Shown in pieces: positions 1 to 5,050 of a stretch of 7,869 bases of DNA. Every line of letters begins with the position of its first letter. The stretch's first letter is position 1. Below the pieces are notes generated by a model. The model made no database searches. It saw only the letters and a list, made by a program, of their open reading frames with translations, and was not told the origin of the DNA. Source of the DNA: Lentisphaerota bacterium (GTDB lineage Bacteria; Verrucomicrobiota; Kiritimatiellia; JAAZAB01); NCBI GenBank assembly GCA_020201415.1, contig JAIVGW010000229.1:1-7869 (forward strand). The letters are read 5' to 3'. The position numbers and the translations under genes were made by a program.

Positions 1-1
1 G

Positions 2-154
2 CGCCAGGCCATGCGCAGGCTGATGGAAGACAAGCTGCTCGTTAAAGAAATCGCCTTCGCCTGCGGCTTTCGTGATTTCAATTACTTCTGCCGGGCTTTT
101 AGGCGTCATTTCGGCGTCTCGCCGGGCCAGGTAAAAAAAAGCGGCATGTATTAA
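2..154 (+). CDS. AraC-family transcriptional regulator, C-terminal fragment
   Basis: This is the last 50 codons of a gene that begins before the window; the stop is TAA at 152-154. The translation contains the second helix-turn-helix of the AraC/XylS family: KEIAFACGF, then FNYFCRAFRRHFGVSPGQ. It follows the family signature of I-A-x-x-x-G-F, an aromatic-rich recognition helix with YF-x-R-x-F, then G-x-S-P. The sensor domain is outside the window, so the ligand cannot be inferred. The sulfatase gene starts 189 bp downstream on the same strand. AraC regulators next to sulfatases are common in glycan-degrading PVC bacteria, so control of that gene is plausible but inferred. The short tail after the signature (VKKSGMY) is normal for the family. 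Confidence 0.88.
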   Translation, partial: RQAMRRLMEDKLLVKEIAFACGFRDFNYFCRAFRRHFGVSPGQVKKSGMY

Positions 155-215
155 CGCCGGCTGCCTAAGTCTCCGAAGATGCGGTTTTAACGAAGCCCGA
201 TCCTCCAGTTTTAAG

Positions 216-225
216 GACAGCTGTC
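216..225. repeat. 10-bp perfect palindrome in the sulfatase upstream region
   Basis: GACAGCTGTC is its own reverse complement. It lies between the AraC gene and the sulfatase, upstream of the candidate promoter at 261-289. It could be a half of an operator, but a 10-bp palindrome can arise by chance and AraC proteins usually bind direct repeats, so the role is open. Confidence 0.3.
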
Positions 226-260
226 TATCTTTTATCAAGTAATTATGCAAACCAACAAGG

Positions 261-289
261 TTGCTTCATCGAACTTGTCCTGCTAAATT
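261..289 (+). promoter_or_regulatory. Candidate sigma70-type promoter for the sulfatase gene
   Basis: A TTGCTT element (261-266) and a TAAATT element (284-289) are 17 bp apart, which would start transcription near 296 and give a leader of about 48 nt before the ATG at 344. Both hexamers match consensus at 4 of 6 positions. The match is by eye only, and AraC-controlled promoters often have weak -35 boxes. Confidence 0.3.
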
Positions 290-343
290 ACTTCTGAAAG
301 CTGACGTGGAATATTATGGTCGTAAATGAAAAGGGATGGTCCA

Positions 344-1720
344 ATGACAACACCCAATATTGTATTTGTGCTTTGCGATGATCTTGGCATCAATGACTTG
401 CACTGCTATGGAAGGAAAGATCACAACACACCGCATCTCGATAAGCTGGCTGAAGAGGGGGTGCGCTTTACCTCGGCGTATGCCTCTCAAGCGATTTGTT
501 CGGCATCTCGTGCCGGGCTGCTGACCGGACTTAACCCGGCCCGGCTGCATCTGACCACATATTTGCCCGGACGTCCGGATGCGGTGTCGCAACGCGTGCT
601 GCATCCCGAAATCATGATGCATATACCGCTGTCGGTTAAGACCCTTCCCCGTTACTTCAAGGAGGCCGGCTATACCACCGGATTCATCGGCAAGTGGCAT
701 ATCGGCAATGATCCCGGCCCTTCAGAACACGGGTTCGACTATGTCTATCACCCTCTCCAGGGCATTAACACGATACCCTCGGAAACCGAAGGCGGAAAGG
801 CGGAATACGAACTGACCCGGGCAACGATCAAGTTCATCGAGCAAAACAAGGATCGGCCGTTTGTCGCCTATCTTGGCCACCACACCCCGCATATTCCCTA
901 CACGGCGCGACAAAGCTTAATCGAAAAGAACAAAAACGCATTTGAGCCGGTATATGCCGCGCTTATCGAGACCCTGGATGACACCATTGGCTTGATTACA
1001 GCCAGACTCGAAGAGTTGCATTTGGTAGAGAACACGATCTTTGTATTTACTTCGGACAATGGCGGGCTGCATGTGCCGGAGGGCAGACATGCAAAGATTA
1101 CGCACAACACACCCTACCGCGCCGGAAAGGGCTACACCTACGAGGGTGGTCAGCGGGTGCCTTTGATCGTGCGTTGGCCCGGGCATATACCGGAGAACAG
1201 CGTGGTCGATGCTCCCGTTAACAATATAGATTGGATTCCAACATTGATGGAACTTGCCGGTGTGCCTGCGCCAGCCGGCTTGGACGGGATCAGTTTCGCC
1301 AACGGCCTGCTTGGCGGAGATTTTCCGGCCCGCAAACTCTTCTGGCATTTTCCACACTACACGAATCAGGGCGGGCGCCCCAGCGGGGTCATGCGCGACG
1401 ACCATTGGTTGTTGTTGGAGCTATATGACGAATCCAAAGCTGAACTCTATGATCTATCCCGGGACATCGGTGAGCATCGAGACATCGCCGAACAGCATCC
1501 TGAACGCGTCAGTATGATGCTCGCCGCGCTGGACCAATGGCGTAAGGAGAACAAAGTTCAATCCAATGTGCCGAACCCCGCATGCGATGAAGAAAAGTTC
1601 CAACAACTTTATGTTGATATGGACCCAAGTAAATTCGACCCTGTCGCCGCGGATGAGGCGGAGTGGGCCCGCATGCAGACGTGGCGCAAAGGGATGGACG
1701 AAGTGACGCGGAAAGTCTAG
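344..1720 (+). CDS. Type I (formylglycine-dependent) sulfatase, no signal peptide
   Basis: The 458-aa product should hydrolyse a sulfate ester, probably on a sugar; the substrate cannot be read from sequence. Numbering from ATG 344, the alkaline-phosphatase-fold sulfatase landmarks are all present. They are the metal ligands D12-D13 in VLCDDLG, the modified Cys52 in C-S-A-S-R-A-G-L-L-T-G with R56, K117 and H119 in GKWHIG, H183 in TPHIPY, D238-N239 in SDNGG, and K262 in GKGYTYEGG. The signature has Ala where Pro is usual (C-x-A-x-R), a form accepted by radical-SAM anaerobic sulfatase-maturating enzymes. The ATG at 344 is preferred over the in-frame ATG at 326 because GGGA (333-336) lies 7 nt before it and the protein then begins directly with MTTPNIVFVLCDD, like other signal-less sulfatases. 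The lack of export suggests a cytoplasmic enzyme acting on imported oligosaccharide. The last 50 or so residues form a tail (LYVDMDPSKFDP, then MQTWRK) that I recall from PVC arylsulfatases. Confidence 0.95.
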   Translation: MTTPNIVFVLCDDLGINDLHCYGRKDHNTPHLDKLAEEGVRFTSAYASQAICSASRAGLLTGLNPARLHLTTYLPGRPDAVSQRVLHPEIMMHIPLSVKTLPRYFKEAGYTTGFIGKWHIGNDPGPSEHGFDYVYHPLQGINTIPSETEGGKAEYELTRATIKFIEQNKDRPFVAYLGHHTPHIPYTARQSLIEKNKNAFEPVYAALIETLDDTIGLITARLEELHLVENTIFVFTSDNGGLHVPEGRHAKITHNTPYRAGKGYTYEGGQRVPLIVRWPGHIPENSVVDAPVNNIDWIPTLMELAGVPAPAGLDGISFANGLLGGDFPARKLFWHFPHYTNQGGRPSGVMRDDHWLLLELYDESKAELYDLSRDIGEHRDIAEQHPERVSMMLAALDQWRKENKVQSNVPNPACDEEKFQQLYVDMDPSKFDPVAADEAEWARMQTWRKGMDEVTRKV

Positions 1721-2029
1721 CCAGATTCGCTGGAAGTGTTCAGATGTATTCACGCCAAACTGGATAAAATGATCATGGGAGAACGGCCAGAACTTCCTGG
1801 TAAGCCCATATTATCCATCAAGCGGGGGTAGCGTCATCGACTGGATGCCTGCCGATTTTGAAAACCAGGATTGACATTGCCGGATAACATGTTTGACCAC
1901 TATCGCTTGAAGCCGCACCGAATGCGTCGTCCAGACGAACTGTTAGCGCAAACGTTGGACACGCCGCGCTAAGAGCGCGTTTCAACCGCCCGTTCGGCGG
2001 GAGTCAAGACCCACGGAGTAATGCACACC
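1721..2029. other. Gene-poor stretch after the sulfatase
   Basis: No reading frame here has recognisable protein features. The sulfatase frame stays open for 36 codons after its TAG (to a second TAG at 1829-1831), and another frame gives a 27-codon run from ATG 1889 to TAA 1972, but neither resembles a family I know. A consensus-like TTGACA occurs at 1871-1876 without a suitable -10 box. No T-run typical of an intrinsic terminator follows the sulfatase stop. The stretch may hold decayed coding sequence, but that cannot be shown from the sequence alone. Confidence 0.4.
1965..2000. other. Two adjacent short GC-rich hairpins
   Basis: The first is CGCGCT (1965-1970), a 3-nt loop and AGCGCG (1974-1979). 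The second is CCGCC (1986-1990), a 5-nt loop and GGCGG (1996-2000). Neither is followed by a T-run on either strand, so they do not look like standard intrinsic terminators. They lie just ahead of the GGAG (2015-2018) of the small reading frame at 2030 and could be leader structure for that frame or for the downstream peroxidase transcript. Confidence 0.3.
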
Positions 2030-2152
2030 ATGAAGAAAGTGAAGTTGATCGGGGCGCTCACGTCTGTAATAATGGCCGGCAAACGGAACAGGAAAGAAGA
2101 CATGATGGACAATGACGCTGCCTTGCTCATGGAGAACGCCCACGCGCAATGA
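2030..2152 (+). CDS. Small ORF with signal-peptide-like start, possible gene remnant
   Basis: The 40-codon frame begins MKKVKLIGALTSVIMAG, a positively charged start followed by a hydrophobic run, and then turns abruptly to a polar tail ending in ENAHAQ. A GGAG at 2015-2018 is 11 nt before this ATG; the in-frame ATG at 2021 is only 2 nt from it, too close to use. The start looks like that of an exported protein whose mature part is missing, which suggests a truncated or frameshifted remnant. A genuine small secreted or membrane peptide is the alternative. It ends 51 bp before the peroxidase start. I do not recognise the family. Confidence 0.3.
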   Translation: MKKVKLIGALTSVIMAGKRNRKEDMMDNDAALLMENAHAQ

Positions 2153-2203
2153 AATGACCGTGAGGCATTGTTTGCTCCCGACCGCTTTAAATCAAGGAGT
2201 TCA

Positions 2204-2776
2204 ATGAAAACACTGGAATGGATGGCAATTTACCTCTTCGCATGGACCGCTTTACAGGCTGTGGAGTTGCCGGATGACCCCTTGTCGGTCGCGGCCACGC
2301 GGATAAACGGGGAGACGGTTCAACTGGGCGTTTACACCGGGAAAGTCGTGCTCGTCGTTAATGTGGCAAGTCGTTGCGGCTACACCAAGCAGTACCGCCA
2401 ACTGCAGAGCATTTATGAGAAGTTCGCGGAGCGGGGGTTGGTGGTTCTGGGGTTCCCCTGCAACCAATTCGGCGCACAGGAGCCTGGCACTGATGCCGAG
2501 ATCCAGGCCTTCTGCCAGAAGAAATTCGCGGTATCTTTCCCGATGTTCAGCAAGATCGATGTTAATGGTGAACATGCGCACCCGTTGTACCAATATCTCA
2601 CATCCGGGAGCGCGCCGATTGACGATCGCGGACCGGTGAAGTGGAACTTCGAGAAATTCCTGATTGACCGCACCGGACGGGTGATTGGACGGTTCCGTTC
2701 ACGCGTAACCCCCGATGCGCCTGAAATGATCAACGCCATTGAAACGGCGCTCGGCCGGGAATCCGTGATCCCTTAG
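2204..2776 (+). CDS. Glutathione peroxidase-family thiol peroxidase, probably exported
   Basis: The 190-aa protein should reduce hydrogen peroxide or organic hydroperoxides. The start is ATG 2204, with AAGGAG at 2194-2199; the frame extends upstream only to a TTG at 2168 with no ribosome site. The GPx landmarks are in order: NVASRCGYT with peroxidatic Cys58 (Cys, not selenocysteine), GFPCNQFGAQEPG with Gln88, and KWNFEKFL with Trp147 and Asn148, completing the Cys-Gln-Trp-Asn tetrad. Cys104 in FCQKKF lies 46 residues after Cys58, the same spacing as the Cys36/Cys82 pair of yeast Gpx3, so a two-Cys, thioredoxin-linked mechanism is likelier than use of glutathione. Residues 1-20 are hydrophobic (MAIYLFAWTALQA) and end in a signal-peptidase-like L-Q-A, suggesting a periplasmic enzyme, though the n-region carries an acidic Glu5. 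Length beyond the usual 160 or so residues is accounted for by this leader. No partner gene is adjacent. Confidence 0.93.
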   Translation: MKTLEWMAIYLFAWTALQAVELPDDPLSVAATRINGETVQLGVYTGKVVLVVNVASRCGYTKQYRQLQSIYEKFAERGLVVLGFPCNQFGAQEPGTDAEIQAFCQKKFAVSFPMFSKIDVNGEHAHPLYQYLTSGSAPIDDRGPVKWNFEKFLIDRTGRVIGRFRSRVTPDAPEMINAIETALGRESVIP

Positions 2777-2991
2777 GCGTTGCCATGCACGAAGTCATCC
2801 GGGCGCCGATTATTCGATAGCTTTCCTCTTTGAAGACAATCGGGCCGGTTTCCATTTTCGCGCCTTTCGCGTGTTTCGTGGTTCCTGCCTGTCGGACCGA
2901 TGCTGACGTTGGCCCTGGACGACGTGTATTTTGTCGCCCAGCATGCATCGCCAGCTTTGACAATATCATCATCCGCCGGGATCAATGGCCG
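2777..2991. other. Convergent intergenic region with a long-loop inverted repeat
   Basis: This gap separates the 3' ends of the peroxidase (plus) and the oxidoreductase (minus). CCGATT (2806-2811) pairs with AATCGG (2838-2843), and GGC/GCC outside it (2802-2804 with 2844-2846) extends the stem with one bulged base. The loop is 26 nt, too long for a standard terminator. The CACGAAA-type repeat at 2855-2883 follows immediately. No coding potential is convincing here, although a frame on each strand is open across part of it. Confidence 0.45.
2855..2883 (-). repeat. Reiterated CACGAAA-type intergenic repeat
   Basis: Read on the minus strand, the segment is AACCACGAAA, then CACGCGAAA, then GGCGCGAAAA: three imperfect units of a C-G-A-A-A motif with 9-10 nt spacing. 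Its conceptual translation contains NHETRERREN. I recall near-identical strings (NHETHEKHEK and similar) as recurring spurious translations of intergenic DNA in PVC-group genomes. The units are visible in the sequence; membership of a dispersed family is from memory. No function is known to me. Confidence 0.5.
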
Positions 2992-4011
2992 TCAATCCAG
3001 TAGCACGCCGGTTTCTCCGGTATCCGCCGCCTGCTGCACGGCCAGCGCCGCGCGGCTGGCGCGCAATACTTCCCGGGTGCTGGGCGCCAGGGGATTATCC
3101 GCGCCGGCAATCTCCCGGGCAAAAGATTCCGGCAGGTTGTCGCAGGCCGCCAGTGGCGACGGCGTAAACATTTCAGGCGCATCACGTCCATTGCGGCACA
3201 GCATGAGATCGCCGCCCGGCCCGGTTTCCAGGACGCCTTCGTCGCCGAACAGGGTCAGCCGCCAATATTGCGGCAGAGTCCCCTTGTATTTGCCGGGGGC
3301 GAAATAGGACATATCACCCATAAACCCCGCGCCGTTGCTCAATCTGACCATGAACTGCGCGCCATCATTGAAATGCGGATAGGGTAAAGCCAGGGCGTTC
3401 CAAGTCCGGGCCGCTACTATTTCAACACAATCCAAGCCGGTAATCCAGGGGATTAAATCAAAGGCGTGGATGCCGATGTCGTTGATGGTGCCGCCATGCC
3501 GGCCTTCTTCGAAATACCAGGCGGGCCTGACACCAATGCTGAGGGCATGCTGTCCTGTCAGGGAAACGGACAGCGCCTTGCCGATAGCGCCATCGCGCAC
3601 CAGCTCACGGGCAAGTCGCAGGCGGGGGCTGAAACGCAGATCAAGCTGGGCGGTGATTATAAGCTGCCGGTCGGCAATCAGACCAGCAATCTCATCGTAT
3701 TCGCTCAGCTTGGTGCAGATAGGTTTGTCGGCTATCACATGCTTGCCGCGGCGCAAGGCTTCCATGATCAAAGAGCCGCGCCGACTGTAATAATCGCCTA
3801 CCGCCACCACGTCACACTCCACTTCGTCCAGCATGGCGCGGTGGTCGTGGTGCGTGATGGCCACCACCCCGCCTGACGCCAACTGTTCACGCGTGGCGGC
3901 GTCTTCCTCACAGGCGCCTGTAATCAGCCAGTTCGCCGGATTTTTCGTTGCATATTTGTAAATCGACATGATATGTCCGTGCCGAAACCCAATAAAAGAC
4001 AATTTGATCAT
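2992..4011 (-). CDS. Gfo/Idh/MocA-family NAD(P)-dependent oxidoreductase
   Basis: The 339-aa product belongs to the glucose-fructose oxidoreductase/inositol dehydrogenase/MocA family, which oxidises or epimerises sugars and cyclitols using a tightly bound or exchangeable nicotinamide cofactor. The N-terminal Rossmann start is MIKLSFIGFRHGHI, a G-x-x-x-G-H variant of the glycine loop. The lysine motif is ADKP (Lys96), where many relatives have EKP. The second catalytic region is GGTINDIGIHAFD with Asp178 and His182. The C-terminal half has the usual mixed-sheet pattern. The start ATG (complement of 4009-4011) has GGAAGG (complement of 4022-4027) 10 nt upstream. Length is normal for the family and there is no signal peptide, so it is cytoplasmic. 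It is transcribed alone, convergent with the peroxidase and divergent from the CsgG-type cluster. Such enzymes are numerous in glycan-degrading PVC bacteria; the substrate is not inferable. Confidence 0.93.
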   Translation of the reverse strand: MIKLSFIGFRHGHIMSIYKYATKNPANWLITGACEEDAATREQLASGGVVAITHHDHRAMLDEVECDVVAVGDYYSRRGSLIMEALRRGKHVIADKPICTKLSEYDEIAGLIADRQLIITAQLDLRFSPRLRLARELVRDGAIGKALSVSLTGQHALSIGVRPAWYFEEGRHGGTINDIGIHAFDLIPWITGLDCVEIVAARTWNALALPYPHFNDGAQFMVRLSNGAGFMGDMSYFAPGKYKGTLPQYWRLTLFGDEGVLETGPGGDLMLCRNGRDAPEMFTPSPLAACDNLPESFAREIAGADNPLAPSTREVLRASRAALAVQQAADTGETGVLLD

Positions 4012-4032
4012 AATTCAGATGCCTTCCACTAT

Positions 4033-4080
4033 CCCTAAAATAACTTCACAGACAAACCCTAAAATAACTACACAGACAAA
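4033..4080 (-). repeat. 24-bp direct tandem repeat upstream of the oxidoreductase
   Basis: Two 24-bp copies, 4033-4056 and 4057-4080, abut exactly and differ at one base (T at 4046, A at 4070). On the minus strand each begins TTTGTCTGTG and ends TTATTTTAGGG. They lie 22-69 nt before the oxidoreductase start codon and just outside its ribosome-binding site (4022-4027). Tandem direct copies of about two helical turns in this position suggest an operator for a regulator binding as a head-to-tail dimer, such as an AraC-type protein. The repeat itself is certain; the operator role is inference. Confidence 0.85.
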
Positions 4081-4191
4081 CTACTTTGAAACACTGACAA
4101 GCCAGGAGGCTGCCGACGCAAAGGCAAGTCTGCCATGCTTTTTGGCGTGGTCACTACAGATTAACTCGCCGCTGCGCCGACTACGGTATCA

Positions 4192-4221
4192 AATCTACCC
4201 CTACTGCCGCATAACAGTCAA
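4192..4221 (-). promoter_or_regulatory. Candidate promoter for the oxidoreductase
   Basis: On the minus strand TTGACT (complement of 4216-4221) and TAGATT (complement of 4192-4197) are 18 bp apart. Transcription would begin near 4185 and run through the 24-bp tandem repeat before the gene, giving a leader of about 175 nt. The -35 matches 5 of 6 and the -10 4 of 6. A promoter overlapping the tandem repeat itself is an alternative. Confidence 0.28.
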
Positions 4222-4284
4222 CGCGAATATCGTCCGGGTGTCGGACATATTTTTTGCCATCCTAAAACGGCGCGTCATTTGCGC

Positions 4285-4312
4285 TTGCCATAAGGCGAAA
4301 ACTTAATACAAT
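4285..4312 (+). promoter_or_regulatory. Candidate sigma70-type promoter for the CsgG-type cluster
   Basis: TTGCCA (4285-4290) and TACAAT (4307-4312) are 16 bp apart, with 5 of 6 consensus bases in the -10 and in the -35 the strongest TTG plus CA pattern. The start would be near 4319, placing the whole inverted repeat 4334-4370 in the leader of the first CsgG-type gene, about 85 nt long. Confidence 0.42.
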
Positions 4313-4333
4313 CAAGACAGTATTTACCTTCTG

Positions 4334-4370
4334 TTTGCGTAGTAACGGAGCCGCAAGCTCCACACGCAAA
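4334..4370 (+). promoter_or_regulatory. Bipartite inverted repeat in the leader of the CsgG-type cluster
   Basis: An outer perfect 7-bp stem, TTTGCGT (4334-4340) with ACGCAAA (4364-4370), encloses an inner perfect 5-bp stem, GGAGC (4347-4351) with GCTCC (4357-4361), around the loop CGCAA. The two stems are separated by an asymmetric internal loop of 6 and 2 nt. The start codon at 4404 and its GGAAAGG (4391-4397) lie outside. No T-run follows, so it does not look like a terminator. It may be a leader RNA structure that affects stability or translation, or a DNA operator; the sequence does not decide between these. Confidence 0.5.
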
Positions 4371-4403
4371 ATGTTACCGGAACGCTGCATGGAAAGGTTT
4401 GAT

Positions 4404-5012
4404 ATGCGCGTACACATAAAAGTCTTGTGCATGCTTTTGGCCTGCGGCGGGCTGAGCCTGAACCAAGGCTGCTGTTGTTTCGGCGGACGCAAGGACGCCC
4501 CACCCGTGAAATACGACAGCGCACCCAGCATATCTCTCACTCCGGAATGCCTCAACATCAAGAAGGTCTCCGTTATGCCGTTTCGCGCCGCCTCGGCGAT
4601 CATTGGCGAATCGGTGGCGGATATGTTCGTCACGGAAATCATCCGCGAACAGCTTTACGCCGTGGTGGAACGCAGCCAGATTGACAAGGTGTTGACTGAA
4701 AGCGAAGTAGCCCTCGCGGGGCTGACCTCATCCAAGGCCGCGGAAATGGGTTCCATGCTGGGCGCCGAAGCGGTGATTATCGGCACCGTGGACGAATATA
4801 GCATGGTCCAGTCGCATAATATGCATTTCGCCGCCGTAGGCATCAATGCCCGCATGATTGACTGCCAGACCGGCAAGGTGCTTTGGAGTATTGACTTGGC
4901 GCGCCGGGCCAATTCCACTTCCATCACCGTCTCCGAACATGCGCGCGGAGTGGTGCGCACCATGGTCCAGGCCCTGCGAACGGCCCTGGCCAATCCAAAA
5001 TCCATATATTGA
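4404..5012 (+). CDS. CsgG-family probable lipoprotein, single domain
   Basis: The 202-aa protein has a hydrophobic leader with cysteines at 14 (LLAC) and 23-25 (NQGCCC), then a single CsgG/TolB-N-type alpha/beta domain. Domain signs are KKVSVMPF (53-60), SVADMFVTEIIREQLYAVVERSQIDKVLTE (about 70-99), the AAEMGSMLGAEAVIIGTVDEY strand-helix (112-132), and ARMIDCQTGKVLWS (149-162). This is the pattern seen in CsgG, LpoB and related outer-membrane lipoproteins. The lipidated Cys is uncertain: C14 has the better lipobox but leaves only 13 residues before it, while C23 has a normal length with a poor box. ATG 4404 is chosen for its GGAAAGG at 4391-4397; in-frame ATGs at 4371 and 4389 lack that spacing and would bury the leader. 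Unlike CsgG it lacks a clear long pore-forming insert, so a structural or regulatory role in the envelope is likelier than curli export. It leads a same-strand cluster, with 38 bp to the next gene. Confidence 0.82.
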   Translation: MRVHIKVLCMLLACGGLSLNQGCCCFGGRKDAPPVKYDSAPSISLTPECLNIKKVSVMPFRAASAIIGESVADMFVTEIIREQLYAVVERSQIDKVLTESEVALAGLTSSKAAEMGSMLGAEAVIIGTVDEYSMVQSHNMHFAAVGINARMIDCQTGKVLWSIDLARRANSTSITVSEHARGVVRTMVQALRTALANPKSIY

Positions 5013-5050
5013 AAAACGACTTTCATTTGCAATACCATCGGCAAAAGTAC

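Noticed and set aside
917..1405. 162-codon minus-strand frame opposite the sulfatase
   Set aside because: It overlaps the catalytic core of an unambiguous sulfatase and has no family features of its own.
1721..1733. CCAG/CTGG hairpin right after the sulfatase stop as a terminator
   Set aside because: The stem is only 4 bp and no T-run follows.
1721..1831. In-frame continuation of the sulfatase past its TAG stop
   Set aside because: The frame stays open for 36 codons, but this length is expected by chance, the sulfatase already ends with its family-typical tail, and nothing suggests stop-codon read-through.
1871..1876. Consensus TTGACA as a promoter for the small ORF or the peroxidase
   Set aside because: No acceptable -10 hexamer lies 16-18 bp downstream.
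2900..3307. 135-codon plus-strand open frame inside the oxidoreductase region
   Set aside because: It lies antisense to the Gfo/Idh/MocA gene, whose motifs are clear. The translation is low-complexity (Ala, Ser, Pro, Arg rich) and matches no family.
3466..3876. 136-codon plus-strand frame opposite the oxidoreductase
   Set aside because: This is a shadow of a GC-rich gene on the other strand, with no ribosome site and no recognisable domain.
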